From a virus, in the IMG/VR virus record IMGVR_UViG_3300042294_004185, positions 1 to 52,732 of that record: a stretch of 52,732 nucleotides of DNA, one strand, 5' to 3'. Shown piece after piece: positions 40,480 through 49,858 of the stretch; positions within the stretch are counted from its first letter, which is position 1, and each line of letters starts with the position of its first letter. The notes beneath the pieces are model-generated. The model was not told where the DNA came from and did no database searches. It was given only the letters and a program-made list of their open reading frames with translations. The position numbers were made by a program, and so were the translations under genes.

Positions 40480-41805
40480 TTAGAAGTAAGTTATAGTATT
40501 ATCGTCATCTTTTTTATTCTTTAAAGACCCTAATTCCATACTTAATTTTTTTATTTCTTCTATTTGTTTATTAATGTTACTTAATTCTTCTGGGTTGAAA
40601 TTGTAATATTGTTTTACATTATCTACAACGCCTTCAACTTGTTTATTTAGTTGATTTAATTTTGATGCTGTTTCTGGGTCTAGATTAGCTGCTTTTGCTT
40701 CTTCTTCATCTATATAACCATCATTATTAGTATCTGCTTCTTCAAATACTTGTTGTAATTCTTCTTCCTCTATTACACCATCTCCGTCTAAATCTAGATT
40801 TTTAGATTCTTGTTCTTGTTCTTCATAATATAGTTTACCTGTTTTAGGATCTACAAATACAGGAATAGGTTTTTCTTTTTCTTGTTCCTGTTGTTCCCAA
40901 TTTTGATAATCTACTAAACTAGCTTCTTCCCATTCTTTTATTTCATCTTCTAAATCATCGTATGCCTCTACTACTTTTCTCATATCCTCTACTTTTTCTT
41001 CTATTGGTGTTTCTCTACGTTTAGTAAGTTGGGCAAAAGCAAAGTTAGCGGCTATAACAAGAGCAATAGCTAATGGATCAAACACAAATATAATAACTAA
41101 TATGTACCAGTTAATAATTCGGTCCATAGCAACTCCAGTAAGAGTACTTAAATATTTTAATGGACCTAATTCACTTTCAGCTGTAGCTGTATTTTTAATT
41201 TCTAATATTTTGGTTTCTAAAGAAAAAATAGAATCATTTACTACATCTAATTTAGCAGATAGTTTTTCATCTGATTTAGAGGCATTTTCTATCTGTTTAA
41301 TAGTAGCATTATTTGATCTTACTACTAAATTACCTTTTTTATCAGTATATTGAGTAGTTGAACCCTTAGATAATGTACCTTTTAGTTCTGATAGTGATTG
41401 TTTTTCTTTAAGAATACCATCTCTATTACTTTCATAAAGTTTCTTTTTAGTTTCTAAAGATGCTATTTTAGAATCAACAATACTTGTTTGGTCCGCAGTT
41501 TTCTGATATGCTGAAGATAAGTAACCATAAATACCAGCAGAGGTAATTAATATTAATACTGCTGCTGCTATAGTTAAATAAGTTCTTAATATTTTATTTA
41601 GTTTATTCCAGTACTGATAAAGTAAAGAAGCAATTACTAATTTAGATATTTCTAGAGAAGCTGCCATAATGATTACAGCGGTACTAGCCCCAGCAAATAA
41701 CATGCTAAGGCCAGTAACACTATAAACTGCAGCAGATGCACTTACAGATAGTGCGGAAAGTGCGATTATTAAAGGAAATATCCTTTCTTTTATACTGTTC
41801 CACAT
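40480..41805 (-). CDS. Membrane protein with coiled coil and two EF-hands
   Basis: This 441-aa protein has hydrophobic segments near residues 9-30, 35-62 and 75-95, a long coiled-coil region (100-210), and a further membrane stretch (232-258, NWYILVIIFVFDPLAIALVIAANF). The C-terminal half has two complete EF-hand loops, D338-x-D340-x-D342-G to E349 and D358-x-N360-x-D362-G to E369, so it should bind calcium. EF-hands are rare in phage proteins. It may join the phage or its tail to the host envelope, or sense calcium at the membrane. Phages of this group have a related membrane protein without a known role. A late motif lies just ahead of its start. Confidence 0.7.
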   Translation of the reverse strand: MWNSIKERIFPLIIALSALSVSASAAVYSVTGLSMLFAGASTAVIIMAASLEISKLVIASLLYQYWNKLNKILRTYLTIAAAVLILITSAGIYGYLSSAYQKTADQTSIVDSKIASLETKKKLYESNRDGILKEKQSLSELKGTLSKGSTTQYTDKKGNLVVRSNNATIKQIENASKSDEKLSAKLDVVNDSIFSLETKILEIKNTATAESELGPLKYLSTLTGVAMDRIINWYILVIIFVFDPLAIALVIAANFAFAQLTKRRETPIEEKVEDMRKVVEAYDDLEDEIKEWEEASLVDYQNWEQQEQEKEKPIPVFVDPKTGKLYYEEQEQESKNLDLDGDGVIEEEELQQVFEEADTNNDGYIDEEEAKAANLDPETASKLNQLNKQVEGVVDNVKQYYNFNPEELSNINKQIEEIKKLSMELGSLKNKKDDDNTITYF

Positions 41806-41809
41806 ATCT

Positions 41810-41820
41810 TATAAATATTA
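41810..41820 (-). promoter_or_regulatory. Putative late-gene motif TAATATTTATA
   Basis: Exact copy. The TAA is the stop of the RNR gene and the EF-hand gene begins 5 bases further on. It separates early RNR from the membrane protein. Confidence 0.4.
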
Positions 41821-43674
41821 AACTACCTCACAGGCTCCACCTGCACAAGCGGCTTGATCCATTAACGCTGTATTATCACTCATTTCAACAACTCGTGACA
41901 AATCTACCTCGTGTAATGATTTTACTGCTTCGTTAAATTGTTCTTCAGTAATGGTTTCAAAAGGTGCTTGTTTGTAAGTACCTAAATCCTCAGGTAAGAA
42001 TGACAATGCGGTAAAATATTCTTTATTTTCATAAAGCCATTCTCCAACTGCAGGCCATTCATCTTGTTTAATAGTAACAGTAGCTGATACGTTATGCATG
42101 TTAGCACCTTTTCTATGTCCTGGTTTAATCCAATTTTTGTTAATTGTTTTAATACGCTCTAACATATCCATAGCTGATTCTTTACGTGTAATAGCACCTT
42201 CTGGAGCACGTTGAGGAACAGAAACAATTGATTGAAGATTTGGTTTAAAGAAATCATCTTCCAACATTTCAGGATGGTAAATACTTAAGTAAGTATACAA
42301 AGCTTCATTTTTACCTAAACGGATTCTACGTAAATAGAAATCATCATGCCAAGCGTGAATACCTGAACTAGTACCTAATACTAAAGATGTAGTACCTGAT
42401 GGTTTAACTGTAGTAACACGAGCTGCTTTATTAATACCTAATACTTTAGCTAAACGTTCGTTTTCCTCACAAGCTACTTTAGCTGCTTCTTTCATATTTA
42501 ACTTAAACACAGCACCTGAAGCAATACCTGTCATTCCAATACCTAGCAATGCTTCTTTTTCAGTTGTTTTTCTCCAAACATCTCTTAAGTAATGGAAATC
42601 AGTATATGAAGCTTGTAATGTACCAATAAATGCTGCTGCTTTAGCTCTTGCATTATATTCTTCTTGAGTTTCAATATCGCTAGCGTTAATTTCACACAAG
42701 TTACAGAATTGATTAGCTTTTAAGTTAATTTCAGCACAAGGGTTTGTTCCAGCATCTTTATCATTTGTAAAGATAAATCCAGGTTCACCACTATTAGATG
42801 CCTCAATTTTACCCCACAAATTCATAAATGTTTCTTTATCAATCATATTACGAAGTAATACTGCTGAGTTATTAGCACGACCACGTTGTGGATTATTTTC
42901 CCACCAGTTACCAAACTTACAAGTCAACATATCTTCATCATGTAAATTGAATAAAGCAATTAACGCTGCTCTACGAATACCACCTGATAATACAGCATCA
43001 GCTAAGTGACAAATAATATCGTGACATTCCAATGTTGTTAATTTTTCACCATCATTTTTACGGTCTAAAATAGCTTGCATATGAATCAAAGCAATTTTCA
43101 ATGGTTCAGGACCTGGTGCTTTACCACCAACTGTAATCAACGAAGCACCTTTAGCTCTAATGTCTCTAAAGTCAAATAGAGGAGCAGTTGATGTTTGTCC
43201 AAAATATGCTTTAGTCAACATACGAACAGCATCAGCCCATCCTTCAATAGAATCACCTACTAAATAACGCTTTGATTTCAAAGGTTTTCTAATTTCAGGT
43301 AGTTTTTCTACGTGGTGGGTTTGTACTGAGTACCCTACTCCACAGCCTGAAAGTAATAAAAACATAATTTCAGAGAATGCTCTAAAATCATCAATTGGTA
43401 AGTAAGAACAGTTAAAAATACGAGCATTGTTTATTTCAATTGGTTTACCAGCAAATTGCATTGAACGCATTGAAGGTAATACCTTTTTGTCATAAACATA
43501 CTTGTAAGCGGCTTCAATTTCTTCAGCCAATTGTGGAAATTTCTTTAAATGCATTTCCTTGTTTCGAGTTACTAGCTCGTCCCATGTTTCTCTTCTGTTT
43601 TTTTCAGGTACGAATTTCGCATACTTGAGATGGGTAGTAATTTCAGACAAAATTTGTGATTCTGTGGTTAACAT
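41818..43674 (-). CDS. B12-dependent ribonucleoside-triphosphate reductase (class II, RTPR type)
   Basis: This 618-aa protein matches monomeric class II RNR: SMRSMQFAGKPIE, FNCSYL with C89, LLSGCGVGYSVQ, VGDSIEGWADAV, GGIRRAALIALF, NPCAEINL with thiyl Cys C313 and Glu E315, and C324 as the C89 partner. VKPSGTTSLVLGTSSGIHAW follows. The C-terminal redox pair is C610 and C615 (CAGGAC). These reduce NTPs to dNTPs with adenosylcobalamin and need no oxygen or second subunit, so the phage depends on host cobalamin. It is shorter than the 740-aa Lactobacillus enzyme. Phage thioredoxins encoded in this window may reduce the pair. Confidence 0.92.
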   Translation of the reverse strand: MLTTESQILSEITTHLKYAKFVPEKNRRETWDELVTRNKEMHLKKFPQLAEEIEAAYKYVYDKKVLPSMRSMQFAGKPIEINNARIFNCSYLPIDDFRAFSEIMFLLLSGCGVGYSVQTHHVEKLPEIRKPLKSKRYLVGDSIEGWADAVRMLTKAYFGQTSTAPLFDFRDIRAKGASLITVGGKAPGPEPLKIALIHMQAILDRKNDGEKLTTLECHDIICHLADAVLSGGIRRAALIALFNLHDEDMLTCKFGNWWENNPQRGRANNSAVLLRNMIDKETFMNLWGKIEASNSGEPGFIFTNDKDAGTNPCAEINLKANQFCNLCEINASDIETQEEYNARAKAAAFIGTLQASYTDFHYLRDVWRKTTEKEALLGIGMTGIASGAVFKLNMKEAAKVACEENERLAKVLGINKAARVTTVKPSGTTSLVLGTSSGIHAWHDDFYLRRIRLGKNEALYTYLSIYHPEMLEDDFFKPNLQSIVSVPQRAPEGAITRKESAMDMLERIKTINKNWIKPGHRKGANMHNVSATVTIKQDEWPAVGEWLYENKEYFTALSFLPEDLGTYKQAPFETITEEQFNEAVKSLHEVDLSRVVEMSDNTALMDQAACAGGACEVV

Positions 43675-43689
43675 TTGTTTTTTAATAAA

Positions 43690-45051
43690 TTAATTAGTTA
43701 GTTCGAAAAATTTTTGTTTAATAAGGGCTTTATCTACAGAATCGATGCCTCCAAAAGTTGATGATTGAGGTGTTGTAGGTGTATCGTCATCGTCTTCCAT
43801 TTGGGATGATACCTCAAAGTGTCCTGTTGAAGTATCTACTTTGACAGAATAGGTCATACCGTCCATTCCGTATCGATTTTTCATAATGTGAAATCTTCCT
43901 GTCCCATTTACTTTATCTTGACGTTTCCTTGATAAGGATATAGCAACATCGGTAACCATCATTTTATCATAGCTACCTGCGGCTTTATCACCTTCAATAA
44001 TATCATCTTTTGCACCAGCTCGGTTTACTTGAGACACACTCCAAATAGGTAGTTTTAATTCTCTAGCAAGTCCTTTAGTACTAATATAAATATCATCTAT
44101 TTCGTCCTTACGCTCACCATTCTTTCTTTTAGAACGAAGAAGGTCAACATAATCGATAATAACTAGATCTGGTTTAAAATCTAAGTCAATACATTTTTTA
44201 ACATGCGATTCAATTGTAGAAATTGTTGCTTTTCCTGTAGGGAATTCTTTAATAATAAGTTGACCTTGTAACTGAGTAATAACTTCTTCAACCTTATCTT
44301 TATGTTTAATAATATTACCTACAGGAATATTGGTGAAGAAGGCATCATAACGTCTACCAACATAATCTGCTCCTAATTCAAGTGTATAGTGTAAAACATT
44401 ATAACCTAATTTAACAGCATAACCACCTAAAGCAACTAATGACCAAGATTTACCACCACCTGGGCTACCAAAAATCAATCCGAAGTCACCATCACCTAAT
44501 CCACCTTGTAACAATTCATTAAATGGTTCAAATGGTGTAGGAACTACTACTCTATGATCTTGTCTGTAACGAGATTCGGTATCTTTATTGTACTCGTGTC
44601 CAATATTTTTGTCTTGACCCGCTTTAAGTGCGTTATCAACAATTGTTCTAATTGAATCATAGTCTCCTGCGTTTAGGAAATCTACGCTTGTTAACAACGC
44701 TTTTTTAAGCTGTTGATTCTTACAAAAATTACTAAACTCTTCTTCTACATACTTAAGATCCTCGTCTGATGCTTTATAAGCTTCACGGAGTTGTTCTTTG
44801 ATAGATACTTGTAATACTTCATTGTCGATCTTTTTAAGTTCTACTTTGAGAACATCCATAGTAGGACAAGTGTGGTATTTTTGGTAATATTTTAGAATTT
44901 CTTTGATAATCCACTTGTGAGCTTGATTATCAAAATATTCTTCACTTAACACATCTTGAATATTCAAGAGAAATTCCTTGTGTGTTAGCAAAGAGGATAA
45001 AACTTTGATTTGAAAACCGACGCCATAGGCGTTTAGATTGTTTAATGTCAT
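43690..45051 (-). CDS. 41: Replicative DNA helicase (DnaB/T4 gp41-like)
   Basis: This 453-aa protein has an N-terminal helical domain (1-150) and a RecA-type motor: Walker A GSPGGGKS (195-202), LHYTLELGADYVGRRYDAF (H1a-type Glu), Walker B DLVIIDYVDLL with D300, and SVSQVNRAG (H3) with an arginine finger stretch after. It unwinds DNA at the fork as a hexamer and needs a primase. No primase gene is seen in this window. Its start is 5 bases after the exonuclease gene. The length is close to T4 gp41 (475 aa). Confidence 0.92.
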   Translation of the reverse strand: MTLNNLNAYGVGFQIKVLSSLLTHKEFLLNIQDVLSEEYFDNQAHKWIIKEILKYYQKYHTCPTMDVLKVELKKIDNEVLQVSIKEQLREAYKASDEDLKYVEEEFSNFCKNQQLKKALLTSVDFLNAGDYDSIRTIVDNALKAGQDKNIGHEYNKDTESRYRQDHRVVVPTPFEPFNELLQGGLGDGDFGLIFGSPGGGKSWSLVALGGYAVKLGYNVLHYTLELGADYVGRRYDAFFTNIPVGNIIKHKDKVEEVITQLQGQLIIKEFPTGKATISTIESHVKKCIDLDFKPDLVIIDYVDLLRSKRKNGERKDEIDDIYISTKGLARELKLPIWSVSQVNRAGAKDDIIEGDKAAGSYDKMMVTDVAISLSRKRQDKVNGTGRFHIMKNRYGMDGMTYSVKVDTSTGHFEVSSQMEDDDDTPTTPQSSTFGGIDSVDKALIKQKFFELTN

Positions 45052-45056
45052 ATAAC

Positions 45057-46094
45057 TTATTTTGTAAAACTATTTAATATTTTGTAAACATTGTTGATTG
45101 TAAATTCAGGATTTTTGATCATATGACCTAATCCATCTTCATGGTAAAATCGTAAAAAAGCTTCAGTATTCAAAGCTGGAGTTGATTCTTCTACAACATT
45201 TTCTAAATATTCTTTTTCTGTATCATCCATTAATGGATTACTTAGATCCATAATACGATAGTTGTTTTCTAATCTCTCCATATCAAATACTACTCTTGAA
45301 TATACGACATGTTCCTTATGTTTAGCAGCACTTATTTCAATAATATCTTGAAATGTAAGTGGACGTTCTGCTAATTCAGGGAATTTTTTAAGTAACCCTT
45401 TTTCACCTAATCCTTTAACACCTGCTACTTTATCTGATTGGTCACCCAATAATGTTTTATACAGAATAAAATTCTCAGTTAATACACCAAAATTTTCTTT
45501 AACTAATTTTTTGGTATAAAATTCTTTTTCTCCAGGACGATAAAGTATAACATTTTCGTTTACTAATTGAACAAAGTCTTTATCGTTAGATACTATGAAT
45601 ACTTGAGAATTATGTTTTTTAGGTAAAATATCACTTAAGTAAGCAATAATATCATCGGCCTCTACTTTATCTAAACTTAATGTTTTAACGGGTAGGCATT
45701 TTAAATAATGAATTAATCTTACTATTTGGTCAACTTTAGAATCATGTTCATCTTCTAATGAATCAAAAGTATCCCAGTTTGTGATACGAACTAAATTACG
45801 ACCTGATTTGTATTCAGGTAATAGATTTTTTCTGTTTACTGATGAACCCGTTCCATCAAATACTACATAAACAGATGTTGGTTGGATTTGATTAATTAAA
45901 GCATTAAGAGAACGAATAAAACCCCCTAAACCGCCAATGTGAACTCCTTGCTCATTTACAAGGTTCATCATTGCGAAGTTCCTAAAAAACAAATTTAGTC
46001 CATCAATCAATAGTACTCGCTCGTGTGGACTGGTAGAACTTTCTTCTTGCTTATCCATTTGGTTTAGGAGGTTTAATAGTTCGTTCTTGTTCAT
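45057..46094 (-). CDS. 5'-3' exonuclease/RNase H (FEN-like)
   Basis: This 345-aa protein has the FEN order of motifs: VLLIDGLNLFFRNF with D31, a YVVFDGTG acid pair, EADDIIAYLSD and IVSNDKDFVQL (metal acids), and LLGDQSDKVAGVKGLGEKG with helix-hairpin-helix DNA binding. It removes RNA primers and 5' flaps, as T4 Rnh does. It lies between UvsX and the helicase in the replication transcript. Confidence 0.9.
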   Translation of the reverse strand: MNKNELLNLLNQMDKQEESSTSPHERVLLIDGLNLFFRNFAMMNLVNEQGVHIGGLGGFIRSLNALINQIQPTSVYVVFDGTGSSVNRKNLLPEYKSGRNLVRITNWDTFDSLEDEHDSKVDQIVRLIHYLKCLPVKTLSLDKVEADDIIAYLSDILPKKHNSQVFIVSNDKDFVQLVNENVILYRPGEKEFYTKKLVKENFGVLTENFILYKTLLGDQSDKVAGVKGLGEKGLLKKFPELAERPLTFQDIIEISAAKHKEHVVYSRVVFDMERLENNYRIMDLSNPLMDDTEKEYLENVVEESTPALNTEAFLRFYHEDGLGHMIKNPEFTINNVYKILNSFTK

Positions 46095-46133
46095 ATGTGC
46101 TGGAATGTAATAAATTTCTTTGACGTCTCCTAA

Positions 46134-47219
46134 TTAATCAGGCTCTTGCTCAAAAATATTCATTGAACTTTCTAACACATCTTCTTCCTCGTAAATATCG
46201 AAATCCATACCACCCAAAATCTTACTCCATTCTGAAGCATGATCATCTTTGTATGCTTTAATTTCTTTATCAGTATCATTAATAAAACCGTGTGGGGTCA
46301 TAATAATTTTACCTCGAGTTGTAACACCATTAATGTGGTTTTTATCAATTTGAATATTTGTACGTTTAGCAAATTCAACTTGTTTACCATCTTTAATAGC
46401 TTTGATTTTACTGGTACCAGCATTTGAAACATTACCGAATGTAATTACAAACGTAGCGTCAAACCACATAGCAAATCCACCTTTATTCATCAACTTAGGT
46501 TGTCCCATAGGTACTTCAGCTTTTGCTGTCCAAACCTTGTTAACACATACCAATGTATTAGTGTATGGTGAACTTTCTTTACGTGATAATGTAATTTTTT
46601 GGTTTACGTTGTTACCAAACTGTGTACTCATAGCACCAGCATTCCATTCATTGTTATTTTTGTTTGATTTAACAGACAATTCACAAGGAACTGAACCGAT
46701 TGAATCCCACAAGAACAATAAATCATAAGGTAGATTACCTTTTTTCTGTTCATCAAGCAAATCTAAAATAAATGCGGCTACATCTTCAATTGTGTGTAAA
46801 GTTTCCCTATCTACGTAAAGGAAAAATCCACTATAATTTCCAACCTCACCAGTTTCTTCATCTACTTCAGTGTTTACTTGCATTCCCATTTGAACTGCGT
46901 GTTCCCAATTCCATTTCATCTCAGTAATAATAAACACGGGTAGTACACCTGCTTTTTGAGCAGCAACTGCTGCCTCAATCAACGCTGTTGTTTTTCCTGT
47001 GTCACTATGTCCACGAAGTAGAACAATGTGCCCAGTAGGAATACCAGGCACACTTGTTACTTCTTGAAATGCAGGACTAAGGGGAATCCACTTCTGTTCT
47101 TTAAACTTAACGTTACCATTAAGTAATTTCTTCTCCTTAAATTTATCTAAATTGAAATTAGATTTAATTTCTGCGGAGACTGCAGCCGTTAGCGATTCGC
47201 TTTTCTTAGTTTTTGCCAT
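46134..47219 (-). CDS. uvsX: UvsX-type RecA recombinase
   Basis: This 361-aa RecA-family ATPase has VLLRGHSDTGKTTALIE (Walker A at 70-78), VFIITEMKWNWEH with the catalytic Glu, LLFLWDSIGS (Walker B) and a loop 2 stretch near NAGAMSTQFGNNVNQK. It pairs single-strand ends with homologous DNA for recombination-dependent replication. The acidic C-terminal tail (IYEEEDVLESS) and 361 aa fit UvsX (391). The ssDNA-binding gene lies 13 bases upstream. Confidence 0.92.
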   Translation of the reverse strand: MAKTKKSESLTAAVSAEIKSNFNLDKFKEKKLLNGNVKFKEQKWIPLSPAFQEVTSVPGIPTGHIVLLRGHSDTGKTTALIEAAVAAQKAGVLPVFIITEMKWNWEHAVQMGMQVNTEVDEETGEVGNYSGFFLYVDRETLHTIEDVAAFILDLLDEQKKGNLPYDLLFLWDSIGSVPCELSVKSNKNNNEWNAGAMSTQFGNNVNQKITLSRKESSPYTNTLVCVNKVWTAKAEVPMGQPKLMNKGGFAMWFDATFVITFGNVSNAGTSKIKAIKDGKQVEFAKRTNIQIDKNHINGVTTRGKIIMTPHGFINDTDKEIKAYKDDHASEWSKILGGMDFDIYEEEDVLESSMNIFEQEPD

Positions 47220-47232
47220 AAATTTAATTTAA

Positions 47233-48078
47233 TTAGAAAGGTAGATCGTTGTCTTCATCTTCGTCAAACAAGGCATCAAATTTTTCTGCTTTGCTTGCTT
47301 TTGTAGTTTGAGGTGTTTTCAAAGCATAATTTTTAACAGGAGCTGCTTCTAATTCTGCTTCTACTTCATTCTCATCATCGATGATTGAACCTTCTTCTGG
47401 TTCTTCAGGTGACAACCAATTTTGCAATACTTCTTTCAAATCATCATAAGTTCTCTTACGTTGAAGTTCCAAAATGTCTGGTTGATCTGTAAGGAATTTA
47501 CCGATTTGAGAAGCATCTGCACTCAAAGCTGTAGTTTTAGGTTTAATTCTGATTGATGATTTAAGACCTTGGCGACCACCAATATCACCTTTAACTACAT
47601 CAACAGTAAAGTCACGACCTTCGTTGATGTCAGTGTAATCACCATAATCTTCATCCTCAGCAATACCTAAAAGTTGCATGTAAATTTCTTTACCAAATTC
47701 CCAAAGGCGTACACCTTTTTCTTCTTCACCACGTACAATAACGGGAGCATAAACCCTCATTTTAGGTTCAATTTTCTTAGCTAGCTGCCAGTTTTCTTTG
47801 TCGTTGGTTTTACGGAGTTGAGAAACAAATTCTACAACAGGATCTTTTTCACCCCAGTTAGTTAGGGAAAAGATAGGGAATTTAGAAATTACATAATGTA
47901 CAAAAACCTCTTTGAAAGGATTTTGAGGGTCCAATTTTGAAGGTACAATACGAATTTGGTACTTTCCTTCTTCTTTTGGTTTCCAGTAAACTTTTGAGTA
48001 ATCGATTTTTTCTTTCTTGCCTGTGTTGTTCGTCGACTGTAAAGCGTTTAGTCGTTGTTTGATAGCATTAATATCCAT
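47233..48078 (-). CDS. 32: Single-stranded DNA-binding protein (T4 gp32-like)
   Basis: This 281-aa protein shows a basic N-terminal part, a VYWKPKEEGKYQIRIVPSKL pattern typical of gp32-type binding, an OB-like core, and an acidic tail ending FDEDEDNDLPF which would contact partners. T4 gp32 has a zinc site with His and three Cys; here there is no Cys at all, so zinc cannot be bound. It coats ssDNA at the fork and helps UvsX and polymerase. It starts a transcript with its own promoter. Confidence 0.85.
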   Translation of the reverse strand: MDINAIKQRLNALQSTNNTGKKEKIDYSKVYWKPKEEGKYQIRIVPSKLDPQNPFKEVFVHYVISKFPIFSLTNWGEKDPVVEFVSQLRKTNDKENWQLAKKIEPKMRVYAPVIVRGEEEKGVRLWEFGKEIYMQLLGIAEDEDYGDYTDINEGRDFTVDVVKGDIGGRQGLKSSIRIKPKTTALSADASQIGKFLTDQPDILELQRKRTYDDLKEVLQNWLSPEEPEEGSIIDDENEVEAELEAAPVKNYALKTPQTTKASKAEKFDALFDEDEDNDLPF

Positions 48079-48105
48079 GATTTTATTTATTAGTTTAATG
48101 TCGGA

Positions 48106-48136
48106 AATATAAGAACGAGGTATTGTATAACCAAGT
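48106..48136 (-). promoter_or_regulatory. Early-type promoter ahead of the gp32-like gene, ACTTGG-N19-TATATT
   Basis: Exact spacing. The leader runs CGACATTAAAC... to the start 28 bases away. It would drive the ssDNA-binding, recombinase, exonuclease and helicase genes. Confidence 0.75.
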
Positions 48137-48600
48137 TAAAGTTCAACAATTTTAAAAACTTTTGTATTCAGTTGTTTCAACTCATTATGGTTGGTTAACA
48201 AAATACAGTTTTTATAGTGTTGCCAATTTACACGGTAAGATGGATCAACCACACCACCGTTTAATTTTTTTATTAGATCATTTAACGCATTAATAGTATA
48301 AAGCGTATTAGTTTCTTTCTTTCTATGTACTAAGATTGTATTTTGAGGAATACCCTCAACATTACCTTGCTCTACGTTGTATGTAACAACATACTCGTCT
48401 GTACTTTTAACATAAAGTATAAACATCTTATTATACATAATTGAATAAGACTTAGTCAATTCACTAATCAGTGCATCTAAATCCTCTAGTCCTGTAAATG
48501 TACAAAATAACTTATTGTTCACGTCTTTTATGTTTGTCGAATCGAAATCGTATCCGTCATACATATAGTCATTTTTCTGTAAAATCATATGTTTTTCCAT
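48136..48600 (-). CDS. Unknown protein next to the PolA-like gene, 154 aa
   Basis: The likely start is the ATG at 48600, whose AAGTTATG leader resembles those of other early genes. An ATG 11 codons upstream and one four codons downstream are also possible. The protein has YDFDSTNIKD, a helical middle and VVDPSYRVNWQHYKNCILLTN, with no family recognised. It overlaps the PolA-like gene by 32 bases, so the two are probably co-expressed. Confidence 0.5.
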   Translation of the reverse strand: MEKHMILQKNDYMYDGYDFDSTNIKDVNNKLFCTFTGLEDLDALISELTKSYSIMYNKMFILYVKSTDEYVVTYNVEQGNVEGIPQNTILVHRKKETNTLYTINALNDLIKKLNGGVVDPSYRVNWQHYKNCILLTNHNELKQLNTKVFKIVEL

Positions 48601-49858
48601 AACTTGTTTTTGTTTGTAACCTGTATTTATCAAATATTTGTCTTATCTCATTTTCTATATCATTTTCACCCTCACCTAGCTCAAACAAAAACGAATCGTA
48701 CGTATATAATACAATTTTTGTTTTGCGTCCTCGCAGTAGCTTATGTATATCTATCAATATATGAACATTCATTGCGGACTCCACATTCTGCAACATATAG
48801 TTAAACAGTTTTTGCGGATTCATATTCTCCAGCTCGCTCTTTTTAAAGCAATAACCCGAAATCGGCACGATAACTTGACCCGAGTTATTGAACTCTTTCC
48901 AGTTATTGTCTACAAATTGTTTTACTTGTTGAAAAAATTCAAGGTGCTCATACTCTTTAAAAACGCCTCCGTATAGCTGCTTAAACGTGATTTCTTTTGC
49001 TTCTTTATAACTCGTTTGGTAGAGATCCGCGAACGCTTGATGGACATCTGGAACGCCAAAATCATAGGCAAGTAAACGACCGACAATAGTAGGATGGTAT
49101 GCACTAATATCGAACTCAACGTACCCATGACTCGATATGTAACTCCTCCTTGAGCCATTGTCTTTGTTTATTGCTGCGAAATTAACGCCATTAAAAGAAT
49201 TACTTGGTCTACGTGTTGTTGTAGCCAAATTGTAGCTTGTGTAAATTCGATCGCCTTGGATTGAATAAAATTCATTGTTGAGCTCATAGTGTTTATCAAA
49301 TTCATATTTGTCTATTTTTAATCCGTTTTTTTCTATTCCAAAGAATGCAAGTACTGCCTTATTGTTGTAAAAATCAAAATATGGTGGTAATTCCTTTGGT
49401 ATTACACTACGAACTTGTTGATAAATATGTTCGCATTTTTCGTAGTGTTTGCTTATTGGTACAAGTTTATTAACCTTTGGATAATTCGTATGGTGAGAAT
49501 AAAAGTAATTATGTGCTTGTGTTTCGGTTTGTATATACGTAGGATTAAGAATGGATAGGTCGCACAAGCTTTTGATAGGAAAATAGTACAATGCGGATTT
49601 CTTATCGCGTACCCACACTTTATCTATTTTTTGTAGTAACGCGTCTATAACCGTTTTATTAAGCGAGGAAGTCTCACTATGGTCAACGCATAACATATAA
49701 CCTTTTGTGTCGTTAAACGGTCTTATATACACTAAAGACACGTCATTTAAAGCAGGGTGTATGTTATCGTGATACGGAATTATCTCTACGAATGCCTCTT
49801 GTATCGTCTTGTGGACTAGATAGTCCATCGATTCTTCTGTTTCTATAATCCAAAACAT
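48569..49858 (-). CDS. Compact family A DNA-polymerase-like protein
   Basis: This 429-aa protein reads like the palm and fingers of PolA. LATTTRRPSNSFNGVNFAAI is the template region, YVEFDISAYHPTIVGRLL is motif A with D250, KEAKEITFKQLYGG is motif B (K285/K288 to Y296-G297), NYMLQNVESAMNVHILIDIH is the helix before motif C, and LYTYDSFLFE is motif C with D388. The two metal Asp are kept but the HDE of motif C is YDS. The N-terminal 200 aa show no clear exonuclease acids. It is much shorter than a Klenow unit (about 600). It may be a repair or specialised polymerase beside the family B enzyme, or a primase substitute. It overlaps the virion gene by 95 bases. Confidence 0.72.
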   Translation of the reverse strand: MFWIIETEESMDYLVHKTIQEAFVEIIPYHDNIHPALNDVSLVYIRPFNDTKGYMLCVDHSETSSLNKTVIDALLQKIDKVWVRDKKSALYYFPIKSLCDLSILNPTYIQTETQAHNYFYSHHTNYPKVNKLVPISKHYEKCEHIYQQVRSVIPKELPPYFDFYNNKAVLAFFGIEKNGLKIDKYEFDKHYELNNEFYSIQGDRIYTSYNLATTTRRPSNSFNGVNFAAINKDNGSRRSYISSHGYVEFDISAYHPTIVGRLLAYDFGVPDVHQAFADLYQTSYKEAKEITFKQLYGGVFKEYEHLEFFQQVKQFVDNNWKEFNNSGQVIVPISGYCFKKSELENMNPQKLFNYMLQNVESAMNVHILIDIHKLLRGRKTKIVLYTYDSFLFELGEGENDIENEIRQIFDKYRLQTKTSYGKTYDFTEK

